Positions 1-6,468 of a DNA stretch of 64,000 bases are shown here, piece after piece. Numbering within the stretch: position 1 is the stretch's first letter; every line of letters starts with the position of its first letter. The translations under genes and the position numbers were made by a program. The notes under the pieces are model-generated. The model ran no database searches, was not told where the DNA came from, and worked only from the letters and a program-made list of their open reading frames with translations. Where the stretch lies: positions 1 through 64,000 of the forward strand of contig JAHLKT010000008.1 of the NCBI GenBank assembly GCA_020444545.1. Direction: 5' to 3'. This stretch comes from Desulfarculaceae bacterium (lineage in GTDB: Bacteria; Desulfobacterota; Desulfarculia; Desulfarculales; Desulfarculaceae).

Positions 1-57
1 GCCGGGCGGAAGTAGCGCGGGTCGATCTCCACGTAGTCGTGCCAGTCCAGGCCCAAA
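1..57 (-). pseudogene. C-terminal fragment resembling GDP-mannose 4,6-dehydratase, cut by the window edge
   Basis: Read on the minus strand, this stretch encodes LDWHDYVEIDPRYFRP, which matches the conserved C-terminal segment of GDP-mannose 4,6-dehydratases (family knowledge). The reading continues beyond the left window edge. On the other side it runs straight into the terminator hairpin behind the tRNA-Sec fragment, so there is no room for the N-terminal two thirds of the enzyme. It is probably a 5'-truncated remnant. The match rests on about 16 residues only. Confidence 0.4.
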
Positions 58-60
58 GCC

Positions 61-90
61 AAAGCCCGCCCCCTTTCGGGGGCGGGCTTT
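61..90 (-). terminator. Terminator hairpin downstream of the displaced tRNA-Sec 3' end
   Basis: The arms AAAGCCCGCCCCC and GGGGGCGGGCTTT surround a short TTTC loop, giving a near-perfect stem with A/T tracts at its outer ends. It lies about 35 bp beyond the CCA end of the tRNA-Sec fragment on the minus strand. A related hairpin occupies the same place behind the intact tRNA gene at 13297-13327. Confidence 0.75.
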
Positions 91-125
91 GTCGATGCTA
101 CTGGCGTAACATGCTGATATCATTG

Positions 126-192
126 TGGCGGAAGTGCATGGGAATCGAACCCACCTACCGCCTTACTCAGACGGTACACCGGATTTGAAGTC
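126..192 (-). repeat. attL-like direct repeat: 3' fragment of tRNA-Sec
   Basis: These 67 bp are identical to 13363-13429, the 3' two thirds of the tRNA-Sec gene, from the encoded CCA end to the anticodon loop. Beyond position 192 the sequence diverges, so the 5' part of the tRNA is absent and this copy cannot make a tRNA. An identical tRNA 3' segment at each end of a region with a tyrosine integrase is the standard signature of tRNA-targeted integration. Confidence 0.92.
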
Positions 193-270
193 GTTAAAAT
201 GGCTCCGAGCCTCCTCGGCTGCCATAGTCTAACTATAAGATATTAATATGTCATCCCAGAAGATATCCGC

Positions 271-330
271 CGCGACTTTCCCGCAAAAATTGCCATTTAG
301 AGATTTTTTGTGGGGTACATGTGGGGTACA
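271..330. repeat. 60-bp imperfect direct repeat, copy 1
   Basis: This segment aligns without gaps to 2191-2250, sharing blocks such as CAAAAATTGCC and TTTTAGAG-like sequence. In the second copy the TGTGGGGTACA motifs have decayed to TGTGAAGCACA-like sequence. The two copies bracket the AT-rich gene at 929-1942, which suggests duplication of the element end or arrival of a cassette between the copies. Confidence 0.6.
309..330. repeat. Tandem 11-bp repeats at the left end (probable integrase arm sites)
   Basis: TGTGGGGTACA occurs twice in perfect tandem (309-319 and 320-330), about 115 bp inside the attL-like repeat. The same pair is found at 13261-13281 just inside the right end, with one base changed. 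Short direct repeats near both attachment sites are typical arm-type binding sites for the N-terminal domain of tyrosine integrases. Binding itself is inferred. Confidence 0.65.
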
Positions 331-773
331 AGCAATGCCCTATAACCACATTGCTTAGTCACAGGTTGCCTGCTCAGGAATATTAATCGTTGCCCGGGAA
401 TCGGGTAAATTCCATGTTGGCATCGAGGTCTCAGGCGCAGCAACCAAAGCTGCAGTCGGGCAAAGGGCCCTGAAACCTTGCTGGAAAGATGAGGCCGTAT
501 CTTATCGAACATGGCATCAGCCAAGCCCGGAAGAAAACATACCATCCCTTAGGCGAGGGCAAGATCGACCGATCAAGCAGGCCTCTAAGAATAGGGCCGA
601 ATAGGAGAACTACTATCTGCACCGGAACCTAAAACACCTGATTTAGTAGCCTCGTTGATTAATACAGCCACCGACGGGCGCACGAGTCCCCGGGCAACCT
701 GGTCCCCGCTGATGTGTATTACGTTAGGAAGGAGAAATGTCAAACCACTAAAGTAAAATCGCTCCTCTATAGA

Positions 774-802
774 TTGACGGCACATAATAATTTTTTTATA
801 AT
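774..802 (+). promoter_or_regulatory. Sigma-70-type promoter
   Basis: TTGACG (774-779) and a perfect TATAAT (797-802) are separated by exactly 17 bp. They lie upstream of the short frame at 852 and the gene at 929. In this GC-rich genome such a match is unlikely by chance. Confidence 0.75.
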
Positions 803-851
803 GACCGTCACTATTATACGTCAGTGCATGATCATTTTGCGGAGCATTATT

Positions 852-908
852 ATGACTTTTCAACGCTACCTGACGAGAGGTATGAAATTACTTGTCTCTC
901 ATCAATAA
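852..908 (+). CDS. Possible 18-residue leader peptide
   Basis: ATG at 852 follows GGAG (841-844) at a 7-bp distance and opens a frame of 18 codons ending in TAA at 906-908. It sits between the strong promoter (774-802) and the main gene at 929, so it would be the first translated frame on that transcript. It could be a leader peptide coupling translation to the downstream gene, or chance. The sequence resembles nothing I know. Confidence 0.3.
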   Translation: MTFQRYLTRGMKLLVSHQ

Positions 909-928
909 GTGGGAAAGGATCACGTAGA

Positions 929-1942
929 ATGGAAAATTTGCCAAACGATATGGTCGACAGATACCGCAGTCTAGCAGCTGATTTTACTAGATTGTCAAAA
1001 AATGCTTTCTCGCTTAGAAACCAAGACTTAATGGATGCCAACAATGTATCACTAGTAGAAAGCTATTTTAAAAATATGGGCCAGCTGTGCAGCTTAACGG
1101 CTTCATCTCTCGAAGAAAGTTTTAAAAACATATCAACATTCGAGAGGCTTTCACAAGAGGAGAAAGACAGGATCAAATTAATTATTGCTGGCCGTTGTTT
1201 TGAAGGACTTGAAATCGTGCGTGGCTTTTCTCGTGAAAGAGCAATGTCTGATTTACCTTACCTGATACAAAAAAATGAATCTCTTAATAAATTTACATTA
1301 AAAATAGGCGATTCTATATGCGACTCCATCGAATTGCTTGAAAAATTATATGAGACTTACTATGATCTATTTGTAAAAAAAACCCACCCCAAAAGCCTTC
1401 CACCTGAAGCAGATATACCCACTGAAATGTCAGAATTATTTACAACGCTTGAATACATATCAAAATCGTTTGATACCCAACTTCTTTCGATATTTGACAA
1501 TATTAGACATTACAATAAATCACTAAAAAACAGCATAGCAGACCAGCAGGAAAATTGGAATGAACATTTAAAAGACAAAACATATAGCGAAAAAAGAAAA
1601 AGGGCCGACCGGTTCACTAAATATTCCAAACTATTACCATTTTTGGTATCACAAATTTTTTCATTTGCTAGTGATGGCGCCAAATATCCTGGTGAATCAT
1701 TTGACTTAATAAATGAGTACCTTCAATATTGCCACGACACGATACTTTTAGGTAAAGTTGAAAACATGTTGGACAAAGAAAAGGATAAAATGATCATAAA
1801 AATAATCCAGCTTCCTTTGTCAATGATCCCGTTAGGCGCAATATATGAAGGGTATTTCAATGCGCTTACGCTGACAATGATCCATAACATTGAATCAATC
1901 TCCGGTGATTCTATGACAAAAACAACTACGAATAGCAAATGA
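929..1942 (+). CDS. AT-rich hypothetical protein at the left end of the island
   Basis: The product is 337 residues from ATG 929, which has AAGGA about 8 bp upstream. The frame is open back to an ATG at 824, but that start lacks a good ribosome-binding site. The protein is Lys/Glu/Ser-rich and predicted mostly helical. It has no signal peptide and a hydrophobic patch near residues 290-315 (IIQLPLSMIPLGAIYEGYF). I recognise no family. Base composition is far more AT-rich than the chromosome, so it was probably acquired separately. It has its own promoter at the island end, a position where defence or anti-phage cargo is common, but no function can be assigned from sequence. Confidence 0.75.
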   Translation: MENLPNDMVDRYRSLAADFTRLSKNAFSLRNQDLMDANNVSLVESYFKNMGQLCSLTASSLEESFKNISTFERLSQEEKDRIKLIIAGRCFEGLEIVRGFSRERAMSDLPYLIQKNESLNKFTLKIGDSICDSIELLEKLYETYYDLFVKKTHPKSLPPEADIPTEMSELFTTLEYISKSFDTQLLSIFDNIRHYNKSLKNSIADQQENWNEHLKDKTYSEKRKRADRFTKYSKLLPFLVSQIFSFASDGAKYPGESFDLINEYLQYCHDTILLGKVENMLDKEKDKMIIKIIQLPLSMIPLGAIYEGYFNALTLTMIHNIESISGDSMTKTTTNSK

Positions 1943-2280
1943 TTTTTACTCAATAATTATGCTGTTTATTAAATCTACTGTTTATTTTATGCATTTTAAT
2001 GCTAACATCTAATTTCAAGCGAATATTTTGTTAGAATAAGCAACAAAAACATTATTGAAAATGCCCAGCAAGAGGTTGCAACAGCTACCACCGTTTATCG
2101 TTGCTACGGTTTCGAACAATACCGAATCTAGCTCTATAGAAACGTTCTATATATTAATTTGTTAATTCAATTTTCAGGAAGTCAACCCACCGGTACTTTT
2201 CCACAAAAATTGCCTTTTAGAGCTTTATTGTGAAGCACAGGTGGTTTAGAGTAGCCGTAGAATCCAACTACGGGTAATCA
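1943..2280. other. AT-rich intergenic region before the integrase
   Basis: About 340 bp without a gene. It contains the second copy of the 60-bp repeat (2191-2250) and a small dyad, CCGTAG-N7-CTACGG (2255-2273), ending 7 bp before the integrase start. That hairpin could hide the integrase ribosome-binding region or be an operator; no standard Shine-Dalgarno is visible there. Confidence 0.5.
2191..2250. repeat. 60-bp imperfect direct repeat, copy 2
   Basis: It aligns gap-free with 271-330 at the left island end. The block CAAAAATTGCC is intact, while the paired 11-bp motifs are degenerate. It lies directly upstream of the integrase gene. Confidence 0.6.
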
Positions 2281-3504
2281 TTGTCGAATATCCAAAAAGG
2301 CCCCACCAAGTTCCCCGGCGTCAGATATTACGAACGAGAAGGACGACCTCGCTACAACGGCAAGGCCGACCGTTACTACTCCATCCGTCTGCGGGTGGAT
2401 GGAAAGCTCAAGGAGGAGGGCCTGGGTTGGGCTTCCGAGGGGTGGACGCCCGAAAAGGCCAGCCTCGAACTGGCCCGCCTCAAATCCGCGAGGGTCACGG
2501 GCCAGGGGCCTAGCACCCTGGGCGAGGAAAGGCAGCTGAAACGGCAGGAAGTCGAAGCTAGGCGGGCCCAGGAGCAACGAGACCAGCTCAAGCGCCTCAC
2601 CTTCGCAGACACCTGGGCCCTGTACTTTCCCGATGCCCAGGAAAACAAGACCAAAGGATCGTGTCAGCGAGAGGAGTGCTTGTACAGGCTCTGGCTGGCC
2701 CCCGTTCTCAAGAAGCTCCCCCTGGTTGAGATCAGGCCCTTCCATCTCGAACGAGTCAAAAAGAACATGCGGACCGTTGGCCGGCATGACCGAACTATCT
2801 GCTACGCCCTGGCGGTGGTCAGGCAAGTATTCAACTTCGCCCGCCGCAACCGGCTGTTTAGCGGAGACCCGCCCACCAAGGAAGTCAAGTTCCCGAACAG
2901 CGACAACCGCCGCCTTCGCTTCCTAACTGTCGAGGAAGTCGCCAGACTCCTAGCCGACCTGGCCACCAGGAACCCCGAGGTCCACGACATGGCCCTCCTG
3001 AGCGTCGACTGCGGGTTGAGAAAGGGCGAAATCCTTGGACTCACCTGGGCCGATGTGGATCTGAAGGGCGGCTTCCTGACCCTGCGGAACACCAAGAACG
3101 GGCGTAGCCGCATGGCCTTCCCGACCAAGCGCGCCAGGGCAATGCTCACCCGCAGGGCGGGGTCATCAGTGGGCGAGCTGGTTTTCCCCGGGAGCGACTA
3201 CGCCCGAGTTCAGGCCATAAAACGAGCTTTCGGCAGCGCGATGGAGACCCTGGAATTCAACGAGGGCATCACGGACCCCAGGCAAAAAGTCGTTTTCCAC
3301 AGCCTCCGCCATACCTACGCTAGCCGCCTGGCCGAAAACGGGGTGAGCCTCTACACGATCAAGGAGCTCATGGGGCACTGCACCCTAGCGATGACCGAAC
3401 GCTACGCCCACCTGTCCGAGGACACCCTGCGGAAGTCGGTGGCCGTGCTTGACGCCACGCACACTGTTTCCCTCAAGGCCGTCGATGCCGCCAGCCAGGG
3501 GTAG
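2281..3504 (+). CDS. int: Tyrosine recombinase / integrase of the island
   Basis: A 407-residue integrase of the type found in tRNA-targeted islands. Residues 1-90 look like an arm-DNA-binding domain, about 100-200 is the core-binding domain, and the rest is the catalytic domain. Visible catalytic residues are Arg in DCGLRKGEILGL, the HSLRHTYASRLAENG box (His and Arg), the GH of ELMGHCTLAMTERYAHL, and the nucleophilic Tyr of ERYAHL. The frame opens at TTG 2281 because an in-frame TAA lies at 2275-2277, so this is the longest possible start. The length is normal and no catalytic residue is missing, so it should be active. It presumably recombines within the 67-bp tRNA-Sec repeat. Confidence 0.93.
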   Translation: MSNIQKGPTKFPGVRYYEREGRPRYNGKADRYYSIRLRVDGKLKEEGLGWASEGWTPEKASLELARLKSARVTGQGPSTLGEERQLKRQEVEARRAQEQRDQLKRLTFADTWALYFPDAQENKTKGSCQREECLYRLWLAPVLKKLPLVEIRPFHLERVKKNMRTVGRHDRTICYALAVVRQVFNFARRNRLFSGDPPTKEVKFPNSDNRRLRFLTVEEVARLLADLATRNPEVHDMALLSVDCGLRKGEILGLTWADVDLKGGFLTLRNTKNGRSRMAFPTKRARAMLTRRAGSSVGELVFPGSDYARVQAIKRAFGSAMETLEFNEGITDPRQKVVFHSLRHTYASRLAENGVSLYTIKELMGHCTLAMTERYAHLSEDTLRKSVAVLDATHTVSLKAVDAASQG

Positions 3505-3523
3505 CCGATGCTCTCACCACCCT

Positions 3524-4009
3524 ATGGATGGAGGACCTTGCCTGCCGCGGGAGATCGTCGAGAAGCAAAGCTGGCCCGTCTTGGATCAAATCGTGGTGTC
3601 AGGTTCCTTCCGCTACATGTGGCTCAAGTACATCCAAGGCGTCGACCTCGACCAGCATTGCTCAAGTGGGCTTTTGGGGCCCTTCTCCGAAAAGGTAGGC
3701 CCCACCATGGGAGCCAACCCAAAAGCCGCTCTGAACGAAGCTGAGGCCCTTGCCTACTACCTCTGCGGCGTCACCCTCCCCTACCGCTGGGCCGACAACT
3801 TCCACCTCGCCTTCGTCTACGACCCCGAGAGCGAGATCGACATCGAGCGTCACGGCATCAAGGTTCGCATCCTGGGCGCCAGGGAAGTCCCGATCCATGA
3901 GGTCGACCCCGAACGCTGCCTAGCCAAGCACCACCTTCACAAGAAGGCTTACGCGACCTGCCGCAACTGGCAGTTCGCCAACATGCTCGTGAACGGCGAG
4001 ATCAAATGA
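3524..4009 (+). CDS. Hypothetical protein downstream of the integrase
   Basis: About 160 residues from ATG 3524. The frame is open further upstream, overlapping the integrase end. Another candidate is ATG 3707, which has AAGGTAGG 6 bp before it and would give 100 residues. Readable segments include a region rich in aromatic residues (YYLCGVTLPYRWADNFHLAF) and a His/Lys-rich tail. It has no signal peptide or membrane segment, and I recognise no family. GC-rich codon use fits the integrase. It lies in the same direction 34 bp before a secreted cargo protein. Confidence 0.5.
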   Translation: MDGGPCLPREIVEKQSWPVLDQIVVSGSFRYMWLKYIQGVDLDQHCSSGLLGPFSEKVGPTMGANPKAALNEAEALAYYLCGVTLPYRWADNFHLAFVYDPESEIDIERHGIKVRILGAREVPIHEVDPERCLAKHHLHKKAYATCRNWQFANMLVNGEIK

Positions 4010-4042
4010 CCTGGGACCCGCAAGCAACCATAGGAGGAATTC

Positions 4043-4468
4043 ATGAAAAGACCGCTGCGAACGATGAGCACCCTAATCTTGGCCATCACCTTGTTGGCCG
4101 TCGCTAGCACCGCCAACGCCGACTGGCTCGCCGTCGGTGTCATCTGCCAACTCCCCCAGGATGCGGCCAAGGCCAACGAGGAACTCGGGGAACAAGTCGA
4201 TGTGGTCAAGGCCCTGCCGTTCATCACCGAGCGCCGCTGCGCCATTCCAGAGAAAAAGCCCAAGATCGTATGGGTCCAGCGTGGCTTCAAGAAGAAGGGC
4301 TGGCTGGCCGACACGGTCGACCGGAGCATCGTCCAGGTGAAGATGGTGATCGAAGGCAAGCGGTCCCTGGTCTACGGCTGGACCGCCTGCAAATGGATCA
4401 TCAATACGGAAACGGGCAAGAGCCTCTGCGACCACGACGGTCCACTGTTCAAGGCGTGGGGCGAATAG
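4043..4468 (+). CDS. Small secreted hypothetical protein
   Basis: A 141-residue protein with a clear signal peptide: a basic start (MKRPLR), a hydrophobic core (LILAITLLAVA) and a likely cleavage after the A of TANA, near residue 27. The mature part has four cysteines (VIC, RRC, TAC, SLC), suggesting two disulfides in the periplasm. ATG 4043 follows AGGAGG with ideal spacing. No known family is recognised. It is island cargo between the integrase module and the putative replication module. Confidence 0.75.
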   Translation: MKRPLRTMSTLILAITLLAVASTANADWLAVGVICQLPQDAAKANEELGEQVDVVKALPFITERRCAIPEKKPKIVWVQRGFKKKGWLADTVDRSIVQVKMVIEGKRSLVYGWTACKWIINTETGKSLCDHDGPLFKAWGE

Positions 4469-4807
4469 GCGACTCGTTACCTGATGCTGGGCCCTGCCAT
4501 ATCAGCCTCTAGGATGCAGGGTCGGCATTGAGGTGCAAACCTCCTGACGTGCATAAAACGGCTTTCTATGAACAAAACGTTTGTAGAAAGCCGTTTTATA
4601 CAAAGACGCCGTTACCAAGACCCCCACAGAGTTTATTGCCAGCAGAAGAGTCGCTCTGTCTATGCTGCAAAAAAATTGCCTCTCAATTAAAAAACTGCCC
4701 GCTGAATCCAGTTCATCAACTTCGTTCCTGTAGTATCCATTGGGCCCGAAAATATCGTTGTTTCCTAGGAATCGTCGGCCCTGAACTCAACTCGGAAGGA
4801 CGGGAGC
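4469..4807. other. Intergenic region with a long inverted repeat
   Basis: About 340 bp without a convincing gene. The main feature is the 16-bp-arm inverted repeat at 4553-4599. A small hairpin, GAGG-TGCAAA-CCTC, precedes it around 4530-4543. The following gene at 4808 has its own ribosome-binding site (AAGGACGGGAG). Confidence 0.5.
4553..4599. repeat. Perfect 16-bp inverted repeat with 15-nt loop
   Basis: ATAAAACGGCTTTCTA (4553-4568) is exactly complementary to 4584-4599. The arms end in A/T tracts on both outer sides, so it can act as a bidirectional terminator between the secreted protein gene and the gene at 4808. Its length also allows a recombinase or initiator site. Confidence 0.7.
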
Positions 4808-5998
4808 ATGAAGGAGCTGAAGACCCTACTTGGAGAACTCCCTAATAGTGAAGTGCAACTTTTGGTTTGGGGCGAACTGCTCAAGGCAACCCTCGCGGGT
4901 GATGGCGTCACATTTGGGCAATTGGCTGCCCGTCTGCCTGAAACCAATAAAGGCTCCATCTCGAGAACCCTTAAAACGCTGGAGGGAAAGGGCATGGCAG
5001 AACGTGTTCTGCCCACATCCAGCGGTTGCGATAGGGCAACTCCTGAGGTTGCGATAGAGCAACCTGACCACACGGTATTCAAGGCGGCAAAAGCTAATGA
5101 AATTACTAAATTTTTCTCCGGATTACTCTCCTTGGCAGGGAAGGCGAGTTGCTCTAAAGCAACCAAAACCACAACACTTTTATATAAGAATAAAAAAAGC
5201 GTTTCTGAAGATGTTTTAAATTTAAAACAAGGTGAGGAGGGGCCTCTCCAGAAAGGCCCTGTCCTCTCCGCTTGGTTCAAGGAGATCGATTACAAGCGCC
5301 TCGAAAGAAAACTCCCCTCCAGCGCAAAAGAATTCGCCAGGATCCATCGCCTCGAGCAAGCCTGCCTGAACACCATGTACGCGGGCTATTACAAGACCTA
5401 CGGCGCCGACCCCTTCCTGAGAACCAGACGCTTCTGCGAAGAATACGCTCGGGCCTGGGAGAACTTCCTCCCAAGAATCCCCTGCCTCGGCGAAAAGGCG
5501 ATCCTGGGTAAAAAGTTCACCGACAGCGCCTTCTGGCCCGACCTGGTGGAAGCTCGCCGTCAGGCCGACAGGAACAACGCCAAATACGACGAATGGGTCG
5601 ATGCCATCTTCAAACGCTACCGCGATAACCCCCTGCCGCATCGTGCCACCCCCACGCCAAAATATTTCAAGACGCCCAAGGCGGCGGAAATCTATGCCGG
5701 CTACTACGCCGACCTTTACCTGGGCGGAACTCGTGACCTATTTAGGCCGATCTGGAGCAAGGACGAGCATGACCTGACCTGCCCCATCCAGATCAGCACG
5801 TTCCAGAACTTCTGCGAGGAACTCAAGGCGGTGGCCAAACTGAATAGCCGCCCAGCTCATGAGCTTTTCGACGAGGCCGTTCGGGCGGGCTCCCTGCCGC
5901 TGGATTACGTCAAGAAGTACCACAAGGACATCGCTGACAAGATATGCGACGAGAAGGGCGAGGTCAGGTTGGGGCTGGTCGAGGAATTGGGGCTGTGA
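4808..5998 (+). CDS. wHTH protein with internal dyad repeats; candidate replication initiator
   Basis: A 396-residue protein. Residues about 1-75 form a winged-helix DNA-binding domain of MarR-like type (VTFGQLAARL ... SISRTLKTLEGKGMAERVL). Residues 75-140 are a low-complexity linker. Residues 150-396 are a helical domain I do not recognise. The linker-coding DNA contains three 18-bp dyads (5024-5164) and then an AT-rich block (5161-5230). This layout recalls phage lambda O, whose binding sites and unwinding region lie inside its own gene. Replication initiation is an inference; a transcriptional regulator binding within its own gene is the alternative. ATG 4808 follows AAGGACGGGAG. Confidence 0.75.
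   Translation: MKELKTLLGELPNSEVQLLVWGELLKATLAGDGVTFGQLAARLPETNKGSISRTLKTLEGKGMAERVLPTSSGCDRATPEVAIEQPDHTVFKAAKANEITKFFSGLLSLAGKASCSKATKTTTLLYKNKKSVSEDVLNLKQGEEGPLQKGPVLSAWFKEIDYKRLERKLPSSAKEFARIHRLEQACLNTMYAGYYKTYGADPFLRTRRFCEEYARAWENFLPRIPCLGEKAILGKKFTDSAFWPDLVEARRQADRNNAKYDEWVDAIFKRYRDNPLPHRATPTPKYFKTPKAAEIYAGYYADLYLGGTRDLFRPIWSKDEHDLTCPIQISTFQNFCEELKAVAKLNSRPAHELFDEAVRAGSLPLDYVKKYHKDIADKICDEKGEVRLGLVEELGL
5024..5164. repeat. Three GTTGC-N6-GCAAC dyads inside a gene, next to an AT-rich block
   Basis: Dyads are GGTTGC-GATAGG-GCAACT (5024-5041), GGTTGC-GATAGA-GCAACC (5047-5064) and AGTTGC-TCTAAA-GCAACC (5147-5164). Starts are 23 and 100 bp apart. Directly after the third, 5161-5230 has only 16 G or C among 70 bases, while both sides are GC-rich. 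Repeats plus an easily melted block form the plan of an iteron-type origin. Confidence 0.65.
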
Positions 5999-6330
5999 GG
6001 CCCTCACGGCCCCGTAGAGGGCCCGGCTTGACCAGACCCTAGTGGGGGGCATGGGTTCAGCGGCTCGTGCGTCCTGGGGGGAGAATCTGTTCCTCAGTAT
6101 TTCCGGAGAAAAGTGTCTCATCCAAACCAACGTGGCCTCAAGGCTAACTATGGCAAATAATTATAACTCTTCCGATTCGCGGTCGGCTGACATGGCCGAA
6201 AAGGGAGACACATAAAAAAAGAGAGGAACTCCGTCGACGATCAATCCACCGCGTCTGATCAACGCCGGCGCTAAAACCGAGGAACTGCGCCCAGGACCTA
6301 GTACTCATTTCCGCCAACGGATCCAATCGG

Positions 6331-6360
6331 TTGACTTGGCCCCGACAGACTGGCTATCCT
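6331..6360 (+). promoter_or_regulatory. Candidate promoter of the hsd operon
   Basis: TTGACT (6331-6336) and TATCCT (6355-6360) are separated by 18 bp, about 110 bp before hsdR. Confidence 0.45.
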
Positions 6361-6388
6361 CGGACCTGATTCCGAAATCCAAGCTAAC

Positions 6389-6421
6389 CGACGAGGGCCC
6401 AGACAGCGGGCCTTTTCGTCG
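6389..6421 (+). promoter_or_regulatory. Leader hairpin before hsdR, attenuator-like
   Basis: CGACGA-GGGCCC and GGGCC-TTT-TCGTCG can pair into an extended stem around AGACAGC. Its TTTT on the 3' side resembles a weak terminator. It lies between the candidate promoter and hsdR, so it could limit restriction gene expression, but this is inference. Confidence 0.4.
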
Positions 6422-6468
6422 AGGGTATGCCGACCCACAGCCTGCCCGCGTGGGGTGGTCGCTATTCG

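Larger units (their letters stand above)
193..773. other. Gene-poor left end of the island
   Basis: About 580 bp hold no convincing gene. Short open frames on both strands lack ribosome-binding sites and resemble nothing known. The visible content is the paired 11-bp repeats at 309-330, embedded in the 60-bp segment 271-330 that recurs imperfectly at 2191-2250. Confidence 0.6.
5999..6468. other. Intergenic region upstream of the restriction operon
   Basis: No convincing gene in about 470 bp. A dyad GGCCCTC-N11-GAGGGCC (5999-6023) follows the upstream stop codon but lacks a T tract. A candidate promoter is at 6331-6360 and a strong leader hairpin at 6389-6421. Confidence 0.5.

Noticed and set aside
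126..192. A second functional tRNA-Sec gene
   Set aside because: Only the 3' 67 bp are present; the 5' acceptor strand, D arm and half of the anticodon stem are missing.
6144..6326. Short minus-strand gene upstream of hsdR
   Set aside because: No ribosome-binding site or homology, and it overlaps the leader region close to the candidate hsd promoter.
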